Of a stretch of 64,000 nucleotides of DNA, positions 46,657 to 55,063 are shown in pieces. The notes under the pieces are model-generated. The model searched no databases. It was not told the DNA's origin and was given only the letters and a program-made list of their open reading frames with translations. A program made the position numbers and the translations under genes. The DNA is from Qipengyuania gelatinilytica (GTDB taxonomy: Bacteria > Pseudomonadota > Alphaproteobacteria > Sphingomonadales > Sphingomonadaceae): assembly GCF_019711315.1 (NCBI RefSeq), contig NZ_CP081294.1, forward strand, positions 558,001-622,000, given 5' to 3'. Within the stretch, counting starts at the first letter, position 1. Each line of letters begins with the position of its first letter.

Positions 46657-47003
46657 GGCAATCTGGCCCCGCGAAGGGCGGAGTACTCTCAGCGGTGGTC
46701 GTGCTGATCGCTTTGCTAGTGATCGGATATGGCCTCTTCTGGGTCATGACTGCCGAACCGCAACCCGCCAAACAGATTACCGGTACCGTCGAATCCTTCG
46801 GCATGGCGGCGAGCTACAACGGCAACAGCCCGCTGGCCCGAGTGCGGCTCGTCGACGGATCGACCAGGGATGTGCCAATCGACAGCAACATCCAGCAGGG
46901 TTGCGAAATCGGCGCCAAAATCGGCTTGGTGCAGACCGGCATGAATATCGAAGTAGCGCCCGGCGGCTGTCACGCCTCCTCAGTCACCGGCACCGACAAC
47001 TGA
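46653..47003 (+). CDS. Small membrane-anchored protein of unknown function
   Basis: GTG 46653 overlaps the ilvE stop. The 116-aa product has an N-terminal helix ('GGVLSAVVVLIALLVIGYGL', about residues 9-28) and a soluble C-terminal domain of about 80 residues with two Cys, rich in beta strands ('ARVRLVDGSTRDVPIDSN'). This small beta domain may be OB-like and periplasmic. The 3' end overlaps the convergent LysR gene by 24 bp. Confidence 0.7.
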   Translation: MRQSGPAKGGVLSAVVVLIALLVIGYGLFWVMTAEPQPAKQITGTVESFGMAASYNGNSPLARVRLVDGSTRDVPIDSNIQQGCEIGAKIGLVQTGMNIEVAPGGCHASSVTGTDN

Positions 47004-47912
47004 CGGCTCGACCCCGCTGCATTTTCCAAGCCGATCCCGTATCGCGTCGATCAGCCAGCTGGTCGCGGGGCCCGGCCGTGCATCGCGGCGCCATAATGCG
47101 CTGAGAATATAGTTCGCGCCGGGCTTCTCGGGCAGGTCGAGCTCGCACAGCCGCCCTTCTTCGATATCGCCGCTGACCATATGGCGCGGCATGTTGCCCC
47201 AGCCGATCCCTTCCTTGAGCAGCGCATGTTTTGCGCCGAGGTCGGCGAGCCGCCAGCTCTCGGGCGCAAGGACCGAAAACTCGCGCCCTTCGGTCAGCGG
47301 CGAACGGTCGGTGAGCACGAGCTGGAGGTGCTTGCGGCTCTCCCCCGGCTTGATGCCCGAGCGTGACAGCGGATGGTCGGGCGCTGCAACCGGAACCAGC
47401 TCCACCGCGCCGATGGCCTGCCGTTCGAGCTCGGGGTGATCGGCCATGACCGGACCTCCGATCGCAAGGTCGGCACTTTCATCGAGCAGGCAGGCGGCGA
47501 CGGCACCGAGTGCTTCCACCTGCAATCGCAGGGCGACATTGGGATACATTCGCCGGAACTCGCGCAGGACGCTCGCCGTGACCTCGCCGGGGAGCATGAC
47601 GTCGACAACCAGAGAGACCTCGCTTTCCAGCCCTGCGTGCAAGCCTTGGGTCTTCGCGAGCAGCGTATCTATGCCGTCGGCGACCGCCTTGGCCTCTGCC
47701 AGCAGGCCCTTTCCCTCCTCGGTCAGCACCGGCCTGCGCGAACCTTCGCGGGCAAACAGGGTGACGCCCAGCTGGGCTTCCATCTGGGCGATACCGTAGC
47801 TGACGGCAGACACCGCCCTCCCCATCTTTCGCGCGGCCGCACCAAAGCTGCCTTCCTCGGCCACCGCGAGGAAGATGCGCAATTGATCGAGACTTGGTTC
47901 GCCCAGCTTCAT
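46980..47912 (-). CDS. LysR-family regulator, divergent from pirin/azoreductase
   Basis: The 310-aa protein has the LysR HTH ('SLDQLRIFLAVAEEGSFGAA', 'AVSAVSYGIAQMEAQLGVTL', 'FAREGSRRPVLTEEGKGLL') and a full-length effector domain. LysR genes next to pirin and AzoR/NAD(P)H-dehydrogenase genes usually respond to quinones or electrophiles and activate the divergent pair. A dyad lies directly before its start codon. Confidence 0.92.
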   Translation of the reverse strand: MKLGEPSLDQLRIFLAVAEEGSFGAAARKMGRAVSAVSYGIAQMEAQLGVTLFAREGSRRPVLTEEGKGLLAEAKAVADGIDTLLAKTQGLHAGLESEVSLVVDVMLPGEVTASVLREFRRMYPNVALRLQVEALGAVAACLLDESADLAIGGPVMADHPELERQAIGAVELVPVAAPDHPLSRSGIKPGESRKHLQLVLTDRSPLTEGREFSVLAPESWRLADLGAKHALLKEGIGWGNMPRHMVSGDIEEGRLCELDLPEKPGANYILSALWRRDARPGPATSWLIDAIRDRLGKCSGVEPSVVGAGD

Positions 47913-47931
47913 TGTTCGTATTTCCTGAACA
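47913..47931. promoter_or_regulatory. LysR box TGTTC-N9-GAACA
   Basis: The perfect dyad contains the LysR core T-N11-A and sits directly upstream of the LysR start, in the 105-bp divergent region shared with pirin. Autorepression plus activation of the divergent genes is the usual scheme. Confidence 0.55.
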
Positions 47932-48017
47932 TCTTAGCGCATTTTATCGCAGTTATCGGAACACGGCGCAACGTCTATCTCTTGGTCCAACAGAGCATTC
48001 TCCCAAGGAGACCAAGC

Positions 48018-48719
48018 ATGATCGAACATCGTCCCTTTAGCACCCTCGGCAAGGCCAATCACGGCTGGCTCGATGCGAACCACCATTTTTCCTTCGCCGG
48101 CTATCACGATCCCTCCCGCGTCAACTGGGGCGCGCTGCGCGTCTGGAACGACGACAAGATCGCTCCGAAAAGCGGCTTTCCGACCCATCCGCACAATGAC
48201 ATGGAAATCATCACTTATGTCCGCACCGGTGCCATCACCCACCGCGACAGCATGGGCAATGAAGGCCGCACCGAAGCGGGCGACGTGCAGGTCATGAGCG
48301 CAGGACGCGGTGTGGCGCATTCGGAAATGAACCTCGAGGACGAGGAAACCACCCTCTTCCAGATCTGGATCATCCCCTCGGAACGCGGAGGCGACCCCGG
48401 CTGGGGCGCGCGCCAGTTCCCCAAGGGCGACCGTGCGGGCCAGTTCGTGCCGCTAGCCAGCGGCGTGGCCAATGACGAGGACGCGCTGCCGATCCGCACC
48501 GATGCCCGCGTTCTGGGCGCGACGGTCAAAGCTGGCGAGAGCGTCACGTACACACCGCGCACCGCCGACCGTCACCTCTACCTCGTCCCCGCCACCGGCA
48601 GCATCCGCGTGGGCGACATCGAGGCACAGGCCCGCGACGGTCTCGCCATCACCAAGGAAGACAGCATCACCATCACCGCGCTCGAGGACAGCGAACTCGT
48701 CCTCGTCGACGCGGCCTGA
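48018..48719 (+). CDS. Pirin-family bicupin protein (YhhW-like)
   Basis: The 233-aa protein has the pirin metal site 'FPTHPHNDMEIITYV' with 'HPH', and 'SAGRGVAHSEMN', 'LFQIWIIPSERGGDPGWGAR' and a second cupin. YhhW-type pirins have quercetin 2,3-dioxygenase activity. AAGGAG lies 8 nt before ATG 48018. It is followed by azoR after 15 nt, forming a quinone/electrophile response unit with the LysR regulator. Confidence 0.94.
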   Translation: MIEHRPFSTLGKANHGWLDANHHFSFAGYHDPSRVNWGALRVWNDDKIAPKSGFPTHPHNDMEIITYVRTGAITHRDSMGNEGRTEAGDVQVMSAGRGVAHSEMNLEDEETTLFQIWIIPSERGGDPGWGARQFPKGDRAGQFVPLASGVANDEDALPIRTDARVLGATVKAGESVTYTPRTADRHLYLVPATGSIRVGDIEAQARDGLAITKEDSITITALEDSELVLVDAA

Positions 48720-48734
48720 TCAGGAGACACAGAC

Positions 48735-49328
48735 ATGAGCACTATCCTTCACATCACTGCCAGCATCCGCGACGGCGAGAGCGTCTCGCGCAGCCTTGGC
48801 AACAAGCTGGTTGACGGCTTGGCCACCAAGAAGGGCGCGGATGTGGTCACTCGCGACCTGTCGAAGAACGACATTCCCTTCATCGATGCCGAGCGTTTCG
48901 CCGCCAATCTTGCGCCCTATGCCGAACGCTCCGACGACCAGCACCAACTCGCCAAGATCGCCGACAAACTGATCGAGGAGCTGAAGGCTGCCGATACGCT
49001 GGTCTTCAGTGTGCCCATCTATAACTTCTCCGTCCCTGCAACGGTGAAGGCATGGGCCGATCTCGTTGCCCGCGCCGGCACGACCTTCCAGTACACGGCG
49101 AATGGTCCCGAAGGCCTTCTCACTGGCAAGAAGGCCTACATCACCGCGGCATCGGGCGGAACGCCGGTTGGCAGCGACATGGATTTCATGACCCCTTGGC
49201 TCAAGTTCTTCCTCGGCTTCCTCGGCATCCATGACGTCGAGCTGGTCGCAGCAGATGGCATCATGGGCGAAGGCGGCGAAGAGAAGATCGCCGAAGCCCA
49301 CGAAGAGGTCGAACGCCTCGCCGCCTGA
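48735..49328 (+). CDS. azoR: FMN-dependent NADH-azoreductase / quinone reductase
   Basis: The 197-aa flavodoxin-fold protein starts 'MSTILHITASIRDGESVSRS', with the FMN phosphate loop, 'FSVPIYNFSVPATVKAWADL' (the AzoR 'P-M/I-Y-N-F' motif), and 'YITAASGG'. AzoR reduces quinones and azo dyes with two-electron transfer and protects against thiol-reactive quinones. AGGAG precedes the ATG. Its stop touches the convergent MFS gene with no gap. Confidence 0.93.
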   Translation: MSTILHITASIRDGESVSRSLGNKLVDGLATKKGADVVTRDLSKNDIPFIDAERFAANLAPYAERSDDQHQLAKIADKLIEELKAADTLVFSVPIYNFSVPATVKAWADLVARAGTTFQYTANGPEGLLTGKKAYITAASGGTPVGSDMDFMTPWLKFFLGFLGIHDVELVAADGIMGEGGEEKIAEAHEEVERLAA

Positions 49329-50672
49329 TCAGGCCGGTTTGTGAGCCGCCAAAATCTCGCGCCGCTTCTGGATTTCGTAATATTCAGGGCGGCGCGGGTA
49401 TTTGACGGTAAGCAGCAGGGCCAGAGCAACCGACAGCCCGGTCCCCACGATGATGAAGATCGACGGCAGCCCTCCCAAGGCATCGGTCTTGCCGAGCATG
49501 AAGGCTCCGAAAGAGATGCCGAAGTTGGAAACCGCCATGTAGATAGTGAACTGCGTGGCTGCGACAGTCGGATCGCACAGGCGCATGGAAATCGGCAGCA
49601 GGGCAACCGTGATCAGCATATCCAGCGGTATCCAGAAATACACAAAGGCCATGAACACCGCCGAGTTGCTCCAGTACCCGACGCCCAGATACATTACGGC
49701 GCACAGGGCGATGCCCGATGCGATCCACATGATACCGATCCGCTTCGCGCCGAACTTGTCTCCCAGCCATCCTCCCAGCGTAATGCACAACACGCCCGCC
49801 AGCAGGCCGGCCGTCGCAGTGAGGCTGGAAATTTCCGAAGTATCCCAGCCGGCGTAATTGGCCCCGATCAGCGGAGTGGCGCCGGTGAAGCCGCCATAGA
49901 GGACACCTCGTCCGAATAGGCATGGTATCCAGAGCAGGCTGACCAGCCTGCGCATCGAATTGAACGTCGCCTTCAGGAGCGGCCACCAGGCATCGAGCTG
50001 GATAGCGAGATTGCGTTCATGGGCCTGACCGGTCGACCACGGCAGCGATCGTTCGCCGCTGCGTTCCCTGAATGAAGCGATGTAGATGCAGAGCGCGAAG
50101 ATCAGGGCCGAAACGATCAGGAATGCCGCGGGCGCGCCGAAATCCTCGATCACGAACCCGCAAATGGCCGTGGCAGCGGCAATGCCGATCGCCTGACCGC
50201 CGAACATCATCCCCGAGCCCCGCGCGCGTTCGTCCTCGGTCATGATGTCTACCGCAAGACCGTCGACCGCAACGTCCTGAAAGGTTGTCGCCATGTTCAC
50301 CGCGAATCCGATACCGCCGAGGATCGCGACATCGGTAACGGCGGGATCGACCAGCGCCCCGATCACGAGGAATGCGATCATCACGATCTGCGCCCCGAGG
50401 ATCCACGCCCTGCGCCGTCCCATCGGAAGGAAGGTGTAGCGGTCCATGATGAAGCCGTTCACCAGCTTGAGCGACCACGGCAGCGCCGTCAGCGCAGCGA
50501 CCGAGCCGACATCGGCGGCTGGCGCACCGTTCACCGCCATCCATGCCGGAATGGCGAACCAGAACAGCCCGATGGGCATCCCCTGCCCCACATAAAGGAT
50601 GAAGAGTGTGAACAGCCGCAGTCGCTGGTTGTTTTCCAGGATCATCGAATTGCCCGACGCGGCAGACGCCAT
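49329..50672 (-). CDS. MFS transporter, AmpG/PAT-like
   Basis: The 447-aa protein has about 12 membrane helices. The N-half carries 'YVGQGMPIGLFWFAIPAWM' and the AmpG/acetyl-CoA-transporter-like 'ATTFQDVAVDGLAVDIMTED', and the centre has the cytosolic loop 'ERSGERSLPWSTGQAHERN'. AmpG proteins import anhydromuropeptides; with amgK/murU in the genome that is attractive, but other substrates are possible. It is convergent with azoR and separated from nadE by 106 bp that contain GCAGCC-ga-GGCTGC. Confidence 0.75.
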   Translation of the reverse strand: MASAASGNSMILENNQRLRLFTLFILYVGQGMPIGLFWFAIPAWMAVNGAPAADVGSVAALTALPWSLKLVNGFIMDRYTFLPMGRRRAWILGAQIVMIAFLVIGALVDPAVTDVAILGGIGFAVNMATTFQDVAVDGLAVDIMTEDERARGSGMMFGGQAIGIAAATAICGFVIEDFGAPAAFLIVSALIFALCIYIASFRERSGERSLPWSTGQAHERNLAIQLDAWWPLLKATFNSMRRLVSLLWIPCLFGRGVLYGGFTGATPLIGANYAGWDTSEISSLTATAGLLAGVLCITLGGWLGDKFGAKRIGIMWIASGIALCAVMYLGVGYWSNSAVFMAFVYFWIPLDMLITVALLPISMRLCDPTVAATQFTIYMAVSNFGISFGAFMLGKTDALGGLPSIFIIVGTGLSVALALLLTVKYPRRPEYYEIQKRREILAAHKPA

Positions 50673-50778
50673 CGCTACCCCCCTTGAAAGAGTGTCGGCT
50701 GGCTCTGTGCCCTTGGCCGATCGCGTCCCTACGATCCGATTGAGGGCAAGCTGCCCTATTGCAGCCGAGGCTGCAAGG

Positions 50779-53070
50779 TCAGCCGGGCAGGTTGCGGCGC
50801 AGGTCTTCGAGCCACAGATCCGCTACGGCATCGCTTGGTGCACGCCAGTCACCACGCGGCGACAAGGCACCGCCAGCGCTGACCTTCGGCCCGTTGGGAA
50901 GCGCGCTGCGCTTGAACTGGCTGAAACCGAAGAAGCGTTTCACGAAGTTTTCCAGCCACTTCGCAATCGTAGCGAGGTCGTATTCGTTTTTCGCGTCCTC
51001 GGGGAAATCGATCGGCCACTGACCAGCCTCAGCGTCCTTCCACGCATGCCAGGCGAGGAAGGCGACATGGCTGGGACTTTGTCCCCAGCGGATAACGTGA
51101 TGCAGGAAAAAATCGTTGAGTTCGTAAGGTCCGATGATCGACTGCGTGCTTTGGATCGACCCGTCTTCGCCAGCGGGCACGAGTTCGGGGCTGATTTCCG
51201 TATCGAGAATGTCGAGCAGGACCTCATCCACGCCGTTATCGAATTGGTGGGTCGTGGTGGTCCAGCGGATGAGGTACTGGATCAGCGTTTTCGGCACGCC
51301 CGCATTGACGCCATAATGGCTCATCTGGTCGCCAACCCCATAGGTGCACCAGCCGAGCGCCAGTTCGGACAGATCGCCCGTCCCGATAACCCAGCCGCCG
51401 TGCTGTCCGGCAAGACGGAAGAGGTAGTCGGTGCGAAGGCCCGCCTGCACATTCTCGAAGGTCACGTCATAGACCGGCTCGCCATCGGCAAAGGCGTGGC
51501 CGATATTTTCCAGCATCAAGGTGGCAGTCGGCTTGATGTCGATCTCTTCGGCGGTGATGCCGAATGCCTTCATCAGCTTCCATGCATTGGACTTGGTCCC
51601 ATCAGAAGTCGCGAAGCCGGGCATGGTATAGCCGCGAATATCGGTGCGCGGCATTCCCAACCGGTCCATCGCCTTGGCCGCGACCAGCAGCGCATGGGTG
51701 CTATCGAGCCCGCCCGAGATACCGATGGTTAGGCACTTGGGCCGCGTCGCCTCGATCCGGCGCATGAGCGCATCGACCTGGATGTTGAATGCCTCGTAGC
51801 AATCCTCGTCCAGCTTCTCGCGCCGGTTGGGCACGAAGGGGAAGCGGCGGACGGGGCGTTCGAGGCCGATGTCCTTGGGAGAATGGCCGTGTTCGAAGCG
51901 CACACGGCGATACCAGTCCTCGGGCCGGCCTGCAGCGTCGGCCGCATCGCCCCATGTCTGCATCCGCATGCGTTCGGCAAGAATGCGCTTGGTGTCCACA
52001 TCGGCAACGCACAGCTCGGGCGCATGGTCGAAGCGCACGCTTTCAACCAGCAGGTCTCCGAGCTCGTAGATCATGCCCTGCCCGTCCCACGCGAGGTCCG
52101 TCGTGCTCTCGCCATAGCCGCTGGCCGAATAGGCATAGGCACAGACCGACCGGCTTGAGCTGGCGCGCGTCAGCATGTGGCGCTCGTCCGACTTGCCGAT
52201 GGTGATGTTGGACGCCGAAAGGTTCAGCAGGACCGTCGCCCCTGCCAGCGCGGCCAGCGTGCCGGGCGGGTTGGGCGACCAGAAATCTTCGCAGATCTCG
52301 ATACCGAATGTGAAGCCCGGCAGGTCATCGGCATCGAAAACAAGATCTGTACCGAAGGGAACGGTCTTGCCGTTCACTTCGATTTCCAGGCCCACACATT
52401 CGCGGCCGTGGCTGAACCAGCGCTTTTCGTAGAATTCGCGATAATTGGGCAGGTAGCTTTTGGGCACGACACCCAGCAGCTTGCCGCGCGCAATCGCCAC
52501 CGCGCAATTGTATATCCGCCCATTCCGCCGCAGCGGTGCGCCGATTACCAACACCGGCGCTAGATCGCGCGATGCCTCGACGATGTCGGCTAGGTGGCGT
52601 TCGACGGCCTCCAGCAGCGCGGTCTGGAGATGCAAATCGTCGATTGCGTAGGACGACAGGCACAGCTCGGGATAGAGCAGCAGGTCCACCCCACGCTCGT
52701 GCGCCTTGCGCGCCTGCTCGAGTATCCCTTCCGCATTGTAGGCGACGTCGGCCGTGCGAACTTTCGGCGTTGCGGTCGCCACGCGCACGAAGCCGTGCGT
52801 GTGAAGGTCGTAGAAGGGATGCGTATCGCTCTTCGCCATGCGTGAAGTGTCTTTCTTTTCCTGAATGGCAGGTTCGATCCAGTCCGCCGGCTGGCAGATA
52901 CTCAGCTCTGCGAGCTTGCGCTGGGCACCGGCGCGGGCAATGCGCCCTTTGCTTTCCCAGCCGAAGACGGTCTGCGTCTTGAAACCGTGTCGCGAGGCGA
53001 ATTCTTCCGCAGAGAGCGGCGGGTCCTGCGCCAGTCGCCAGGCTTTCAGTTTCTGCCCTGCCAGATGCAT
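50779..53070 (-). CDS. nadE: Glutamine-dependent NAD+ synthetase with in-frame N-terminal helix-turn-helix domain
   Basis: NadE amidates nicotinic acid adenine dinucleotide to NAD+. Residues 78-763 form a normal two-domain enzyme: nitrilase-type glutaminase with Glu in 'LLLYPELCLSSYAIDD', Lys in 'VVPKSYLPNYREFY' and Cys in 'GIEICEDFWSPNPP', then the synthetase with the P-loop 'ISGGLDSTHALLVA' and 'GTGDLSELALGWCTYG'. Residues 1-77 are an XRE-like HTH ('SAEEFASRHGFKTQTVFGWE', 'KGRIARAGAQRKL'). There is no stop between them and no usable ribosome site before Met78 (ATG 52839), which supports one fused polypeptide of 763 aa rather than two genes. Confidence 0.88.
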   Translation of the reverse strand: MHLAGQKLKAWRLAQDPPLSAEEFASRHGFKTQTVFGWESKGRIARAGAQRKLAELSICQPADWIEPAIQEKKDTSRMAKSDTHPFYDLHTHGFVRVATATPKVRTADVAYNAEGILEQARKAHERGVDLLLYPELCLSSYAIDDLHLQTALLEAVERHLADIVEASRDLAPVLVIGAPLRRNGRIYNCAVAIARGKLLGVVPKSYLPNYREFYEKRWFSHGRECVGLEIEVNGKTVPFGTDLVFDADDLPGFTFGIEICEDFWSPNPPGTLAALAGATVLLNLSASNITIGKSDERHMLTRASSSRSVCAYAYSASGYGESTTDLAWDGQGMIYELGDLLVESVRFDHAPELCVADVDTKRILAERMRMQTWGDAADAAGRPEDWYRRVRFEHGHSPKDIGLERPVRRFPFVPNRREKLDEDCYEAFNIQVDALMRRIEATRPKCLTIGISGGLDSTHALLVAAKAMDRLGMPRTDIRGYTMPGFATSDGTKSNAWKLMKAFGITAEEIDIKPTATLMLENIGHAFADGEPVYDVTFENVQAGLRTDYLFRLAGQHGGWVIGTGDLSELALGWCTYGVGDQMSHYGVNAGVPKTLIQYLIRWTTTTHQFDNGVDEVLLDILDTEISPELVPAGEDGSIQSTQSIIGPYELNDFFLHHVIRWGQSPSHVAFLAWHAWKDAEAGQWPIDFPEDAKNEYDLATIAKWLENFVKRFFGFSQFKRSALPNGPKVSAGGALSPRGDWRAPSDAVADLWLEDLRRNLPG

Positions 53071-53078
53071 GGCAGGGC
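53055..53078 (-). promoter_or_regulatory. Inverted repeat with the nadE start codon in its loop
   Basis: On the minus strand GCCCTGCC-ATGCATCT-GGCAGGGC forms a perfect 8-bp stem whose loop begins with the fusion gene's ATG. It could be a DNA operator or an mRNA hairpin presenting the start codon. Confidence 0.55.
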
Positions 53079-53106
53079 GATTATCTCAAAAGGATAATTA
53101 CCGCAA
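53078..53106 (-). promoter_or_regulatory. Predicted nadE promoter with overlapping dyad
   Basis: TTGCGG (-35, 53106-53101) and TAATCG (-10, 53083-53078) are 17 bp apart. The perfect dyad ATTATC-N7-GATAAT (53080-53098) covers the -10 and spacer. The -10 ends 7 nt before ATG 53070, so the message could be leaderless. Confidence 0.5.
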
Positions 53107-53115
53107 GGACGATGC

Positions 53116-54117
53116 TCATGCTGCCAGAAGTTCGGCGGCCGCAGGGCTTTCCTGCAACAGGCTGAGCAAGCCGCGTTCTTCGCGGGTCAGCCATTGTGTC
53201 GCGCGGGGAAGCTGGAGGCCTTCGCGCCAGTCTTCCTGACGGTCGACGAGGTCGATCACAGCAGGATGGATATAGCTCTTGCGCGTAACAGCAGGCGTAT
53301 TGCCCAGCTGTTCGGCGACGCATTCGAGCAATGCCTTCATCGGCATCCGCCCCTCACCCGTGCGCAGGCATTCGAACCCCATGACGCTGGCGTGCCAGGT
53401 GCGGAAATTCTTCGCGGTGAAGCGTTCTCCCATGCAGGCTTCGAGATATTCGTTCACGTCGCTTGAACCAACGACCTGCACGTCTCCGTCCTCGTCGACA
53501 TATTTGAAGACGTTCTGACCCGGAAGATCCTGCATGTTGCGCACCATGCGAGCGAGACTACCGTCGGTCAGCGTGACCTCGCGCATCTTGCCCGATTTGC
53601 CCTTGTAGCGCAGCTTCAATGTCTTGCCGGTCACCTCGGCATGCCGGCGACGCAGGGTGGTGGCCCCGTAGCTATTGTTCCGTTCGGCATACCCCTCGTT
53701 CCCGACGCGGACCGCGCCCAGATCGAGCAGGCGAACGACGCTCGCCACGGCACGCTCGCGCGTGAGCTTGCGTCCGCGCAGGTCTTCTTCCACCTTCTTG
53801 CGCACCAGCGGAAGGAGTTGTCCGAAGGCCAGGCACTTGTCGAACTTCTCGCTCTCGCGCTGGCTGCGGAATTCGGGATGATAGCGGTATTGCTTGCGAC
53901 CCTTGGCATCCACGCCGGTGGCAAGGATATGTCCATTGGGAGCCGGGCAGAACCACGCATCGATATAGGCCGGTGGCAAGGCGATCGCATTGAGGCGCTT
54001 CTTCTCTGCCCGGTCGGTAATCAGTTCGCCCGTAGGGTCGTAATAGGCCCACCCCTTACCCGCACCCTTGCGGGTGATACCGGGCAGTTGATCGTCGACA
54101 TAGATGAGCTTCGTCAT
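53116..54117 (-). CDS. DNA topoisomerase IB (poxvirus/bacterial type)
   Basis: This 333-aa enzyme relaxes supercoils by a 3'-phosphotyrosyl intermediate. It has the N-terminal 'GKGWAYYDPTGELI' region, 'AVRVGNEGYAERNNSYGATT' with the catalytic Arg, 'TLKLRYKGKSGK' with the Lys strand, 'RTWHASV' and the nucleophile Tyr in 'VTRKSYIHPAVIDL'. ATG 54117 gives the expected N-terminus. It ends 45 bp before the nadE start, so the nadE promoter sits in that gap. Confidence 0.94.
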   Translation of the reverse strand: MTKLIYVDDQLPGITRKGAGKGWAYYDPTGELITDRAEKKRLNAIALPPAYIDAWFCPAPNGHILATGVDAKGRKQYRYHPEFRSQRESEKFDKCLAFGQLLPLVRKKVEEDLRGRKLTRERAVASVVRLLDLGAVRVGNEGYAERNNSYGATTLRRRHAEVTGKTLKLRYKGKSGKMREVTLTDGSLARMVRNMQDLPGQNVFKYVDEDGDVQVVGSSDVNEYLEACMGERFTAKNFRTWHASVMGFECLRTGEGRMPMKALLECVAEQLGNTPAVTRKSYIHPAVIDLVDRQEDWREGLQLPRATQWLTREERGLLSLLQESPAAAELLAA

Positions 54118-54211
54118 GGCGAAGGGAAGAACCGTGGCGAGGCTGTATCCGTTCCCCACCTTGCGACGAACGGTTGGGCGTAATAGCGACCCAGCCAACA
54201 GGAGATGAGAT

Positions 54212-55063
54212 TTGGCCGATCCGACCTACACACCGCCCGAAGTCTGGACCCACGACGCCGAAAACGGCGGCAAGTTCGCCAATATCAACCGCCCCACGGC
54301 AGGCGCGCGAGAAGATAAGGACCTGCCCACAGGCGAGCATGATTTCCAGCTCTATTCGCTTGCCACGCCCAACGGTGTGAAGGCGACCGTCATGCTCGAA
54401 GAGCTTCTCGAAGCAGGGCACTCGGGTGCCGAGTATGACGCCTACACGATCAACATCGGCGACGGCGTCCAGTTCACCAGCGGCTTTGTCGATGTGAACC
54501 CCAACAGCAAGATCCCTGCCCTGCTCGATCGCAGCGGCGAAACGCCCGTTCGCATCTTCGAAAGCGGTGCGATCCTGCTGCATCTGGCCGAGAAATTCGG
54601 CGCCTTCCTTCCCACCGATCATACCCGCGCAGAAGTGCTGAGCTGGCTGTTCTGGCAGATCGGCAGCGCCCCCTTCATCGGCGGCGGTTTCGGCCACTTC
54701 TACGCCTATGCGCCGGAGAAGTACGAATACCCGATCAACCGCTATGCGATGGAAGTGAAGCGCCTGTTCGACGTTGCCGACCAGCGCCTCGCCAAGACCG
54801 AATATCTCGGCGGTGACGAATACACGGTCGCCGATATCGCGGCCTGGCCGTGGCTGGCACCTTTCGTCGAAGGCACGATCTATGGCGAGGCGCGCAAGTT
54901 CCTCTCGATCGACGAATACGAGAACGTCGGACGCTGGGCCAGACAGATTGCTGCACGTCCCGCAGTGAAGCGCGGACGCATCGTCAACAAGGCCTGGGGC
55001 GACGAGGATACGCAGCTCCTCGAACGCCACTCCGCCGCCGATTTCGAGGGCAAGAAGCTCTGA
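54212..55063 (+). CDS. yghU: Glutathione S-transferase-like protein, YghU family
   Basis: The 283-aa protein has the YghU-type N-terminal extension ('PPEVWTHDAENGGKFANINR', 'PTAGAREDKDLP'), the thioredoxin-like domain 'LYSLATPNGVKATVMLEELL' and 'NPNSKIPALLD', and an all-alpha C-domain. YghU binds two glutathiones and has disulfide-bond reductase activity. The TTG at 54212 follows AGGAG, and no ATG fits. It touches argE stop to stop. Confidence 0.93.
   Translation: MADPTYTPPEVWTHDAENGGKFANINRPTAGAREDKDLPTGEHDFQLYSLATPNGVKATVMLEELLEAGHSGAEYDAYTINIGDGVQFTSGFVDVNPNSKIPALLDRSGETPVRIFESGAILLHLAEKFGAFLPTDHTRAEVLSWLFWQIGSAPFIGGGFGHFYAYAPEKYEYPINRYAMEVKRLFDVADQRLAKTEYLGGDEYTVADIAAWPWLAPFVEGTIYGEARKFLSIDEYENVGRWARQIAARPAVKRGRIVNKAWGDEDTQLLERHSAADFEGKKL

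Noticed and set aside
52839..53070. Separate HTH gene followed by a separate nadE start at 52839
   Set aside because: No stop codon divides the two, and the internal ATG has no Shine-Dalgarno within 15 nt. It remains possible and is listed as the main alternative to test.
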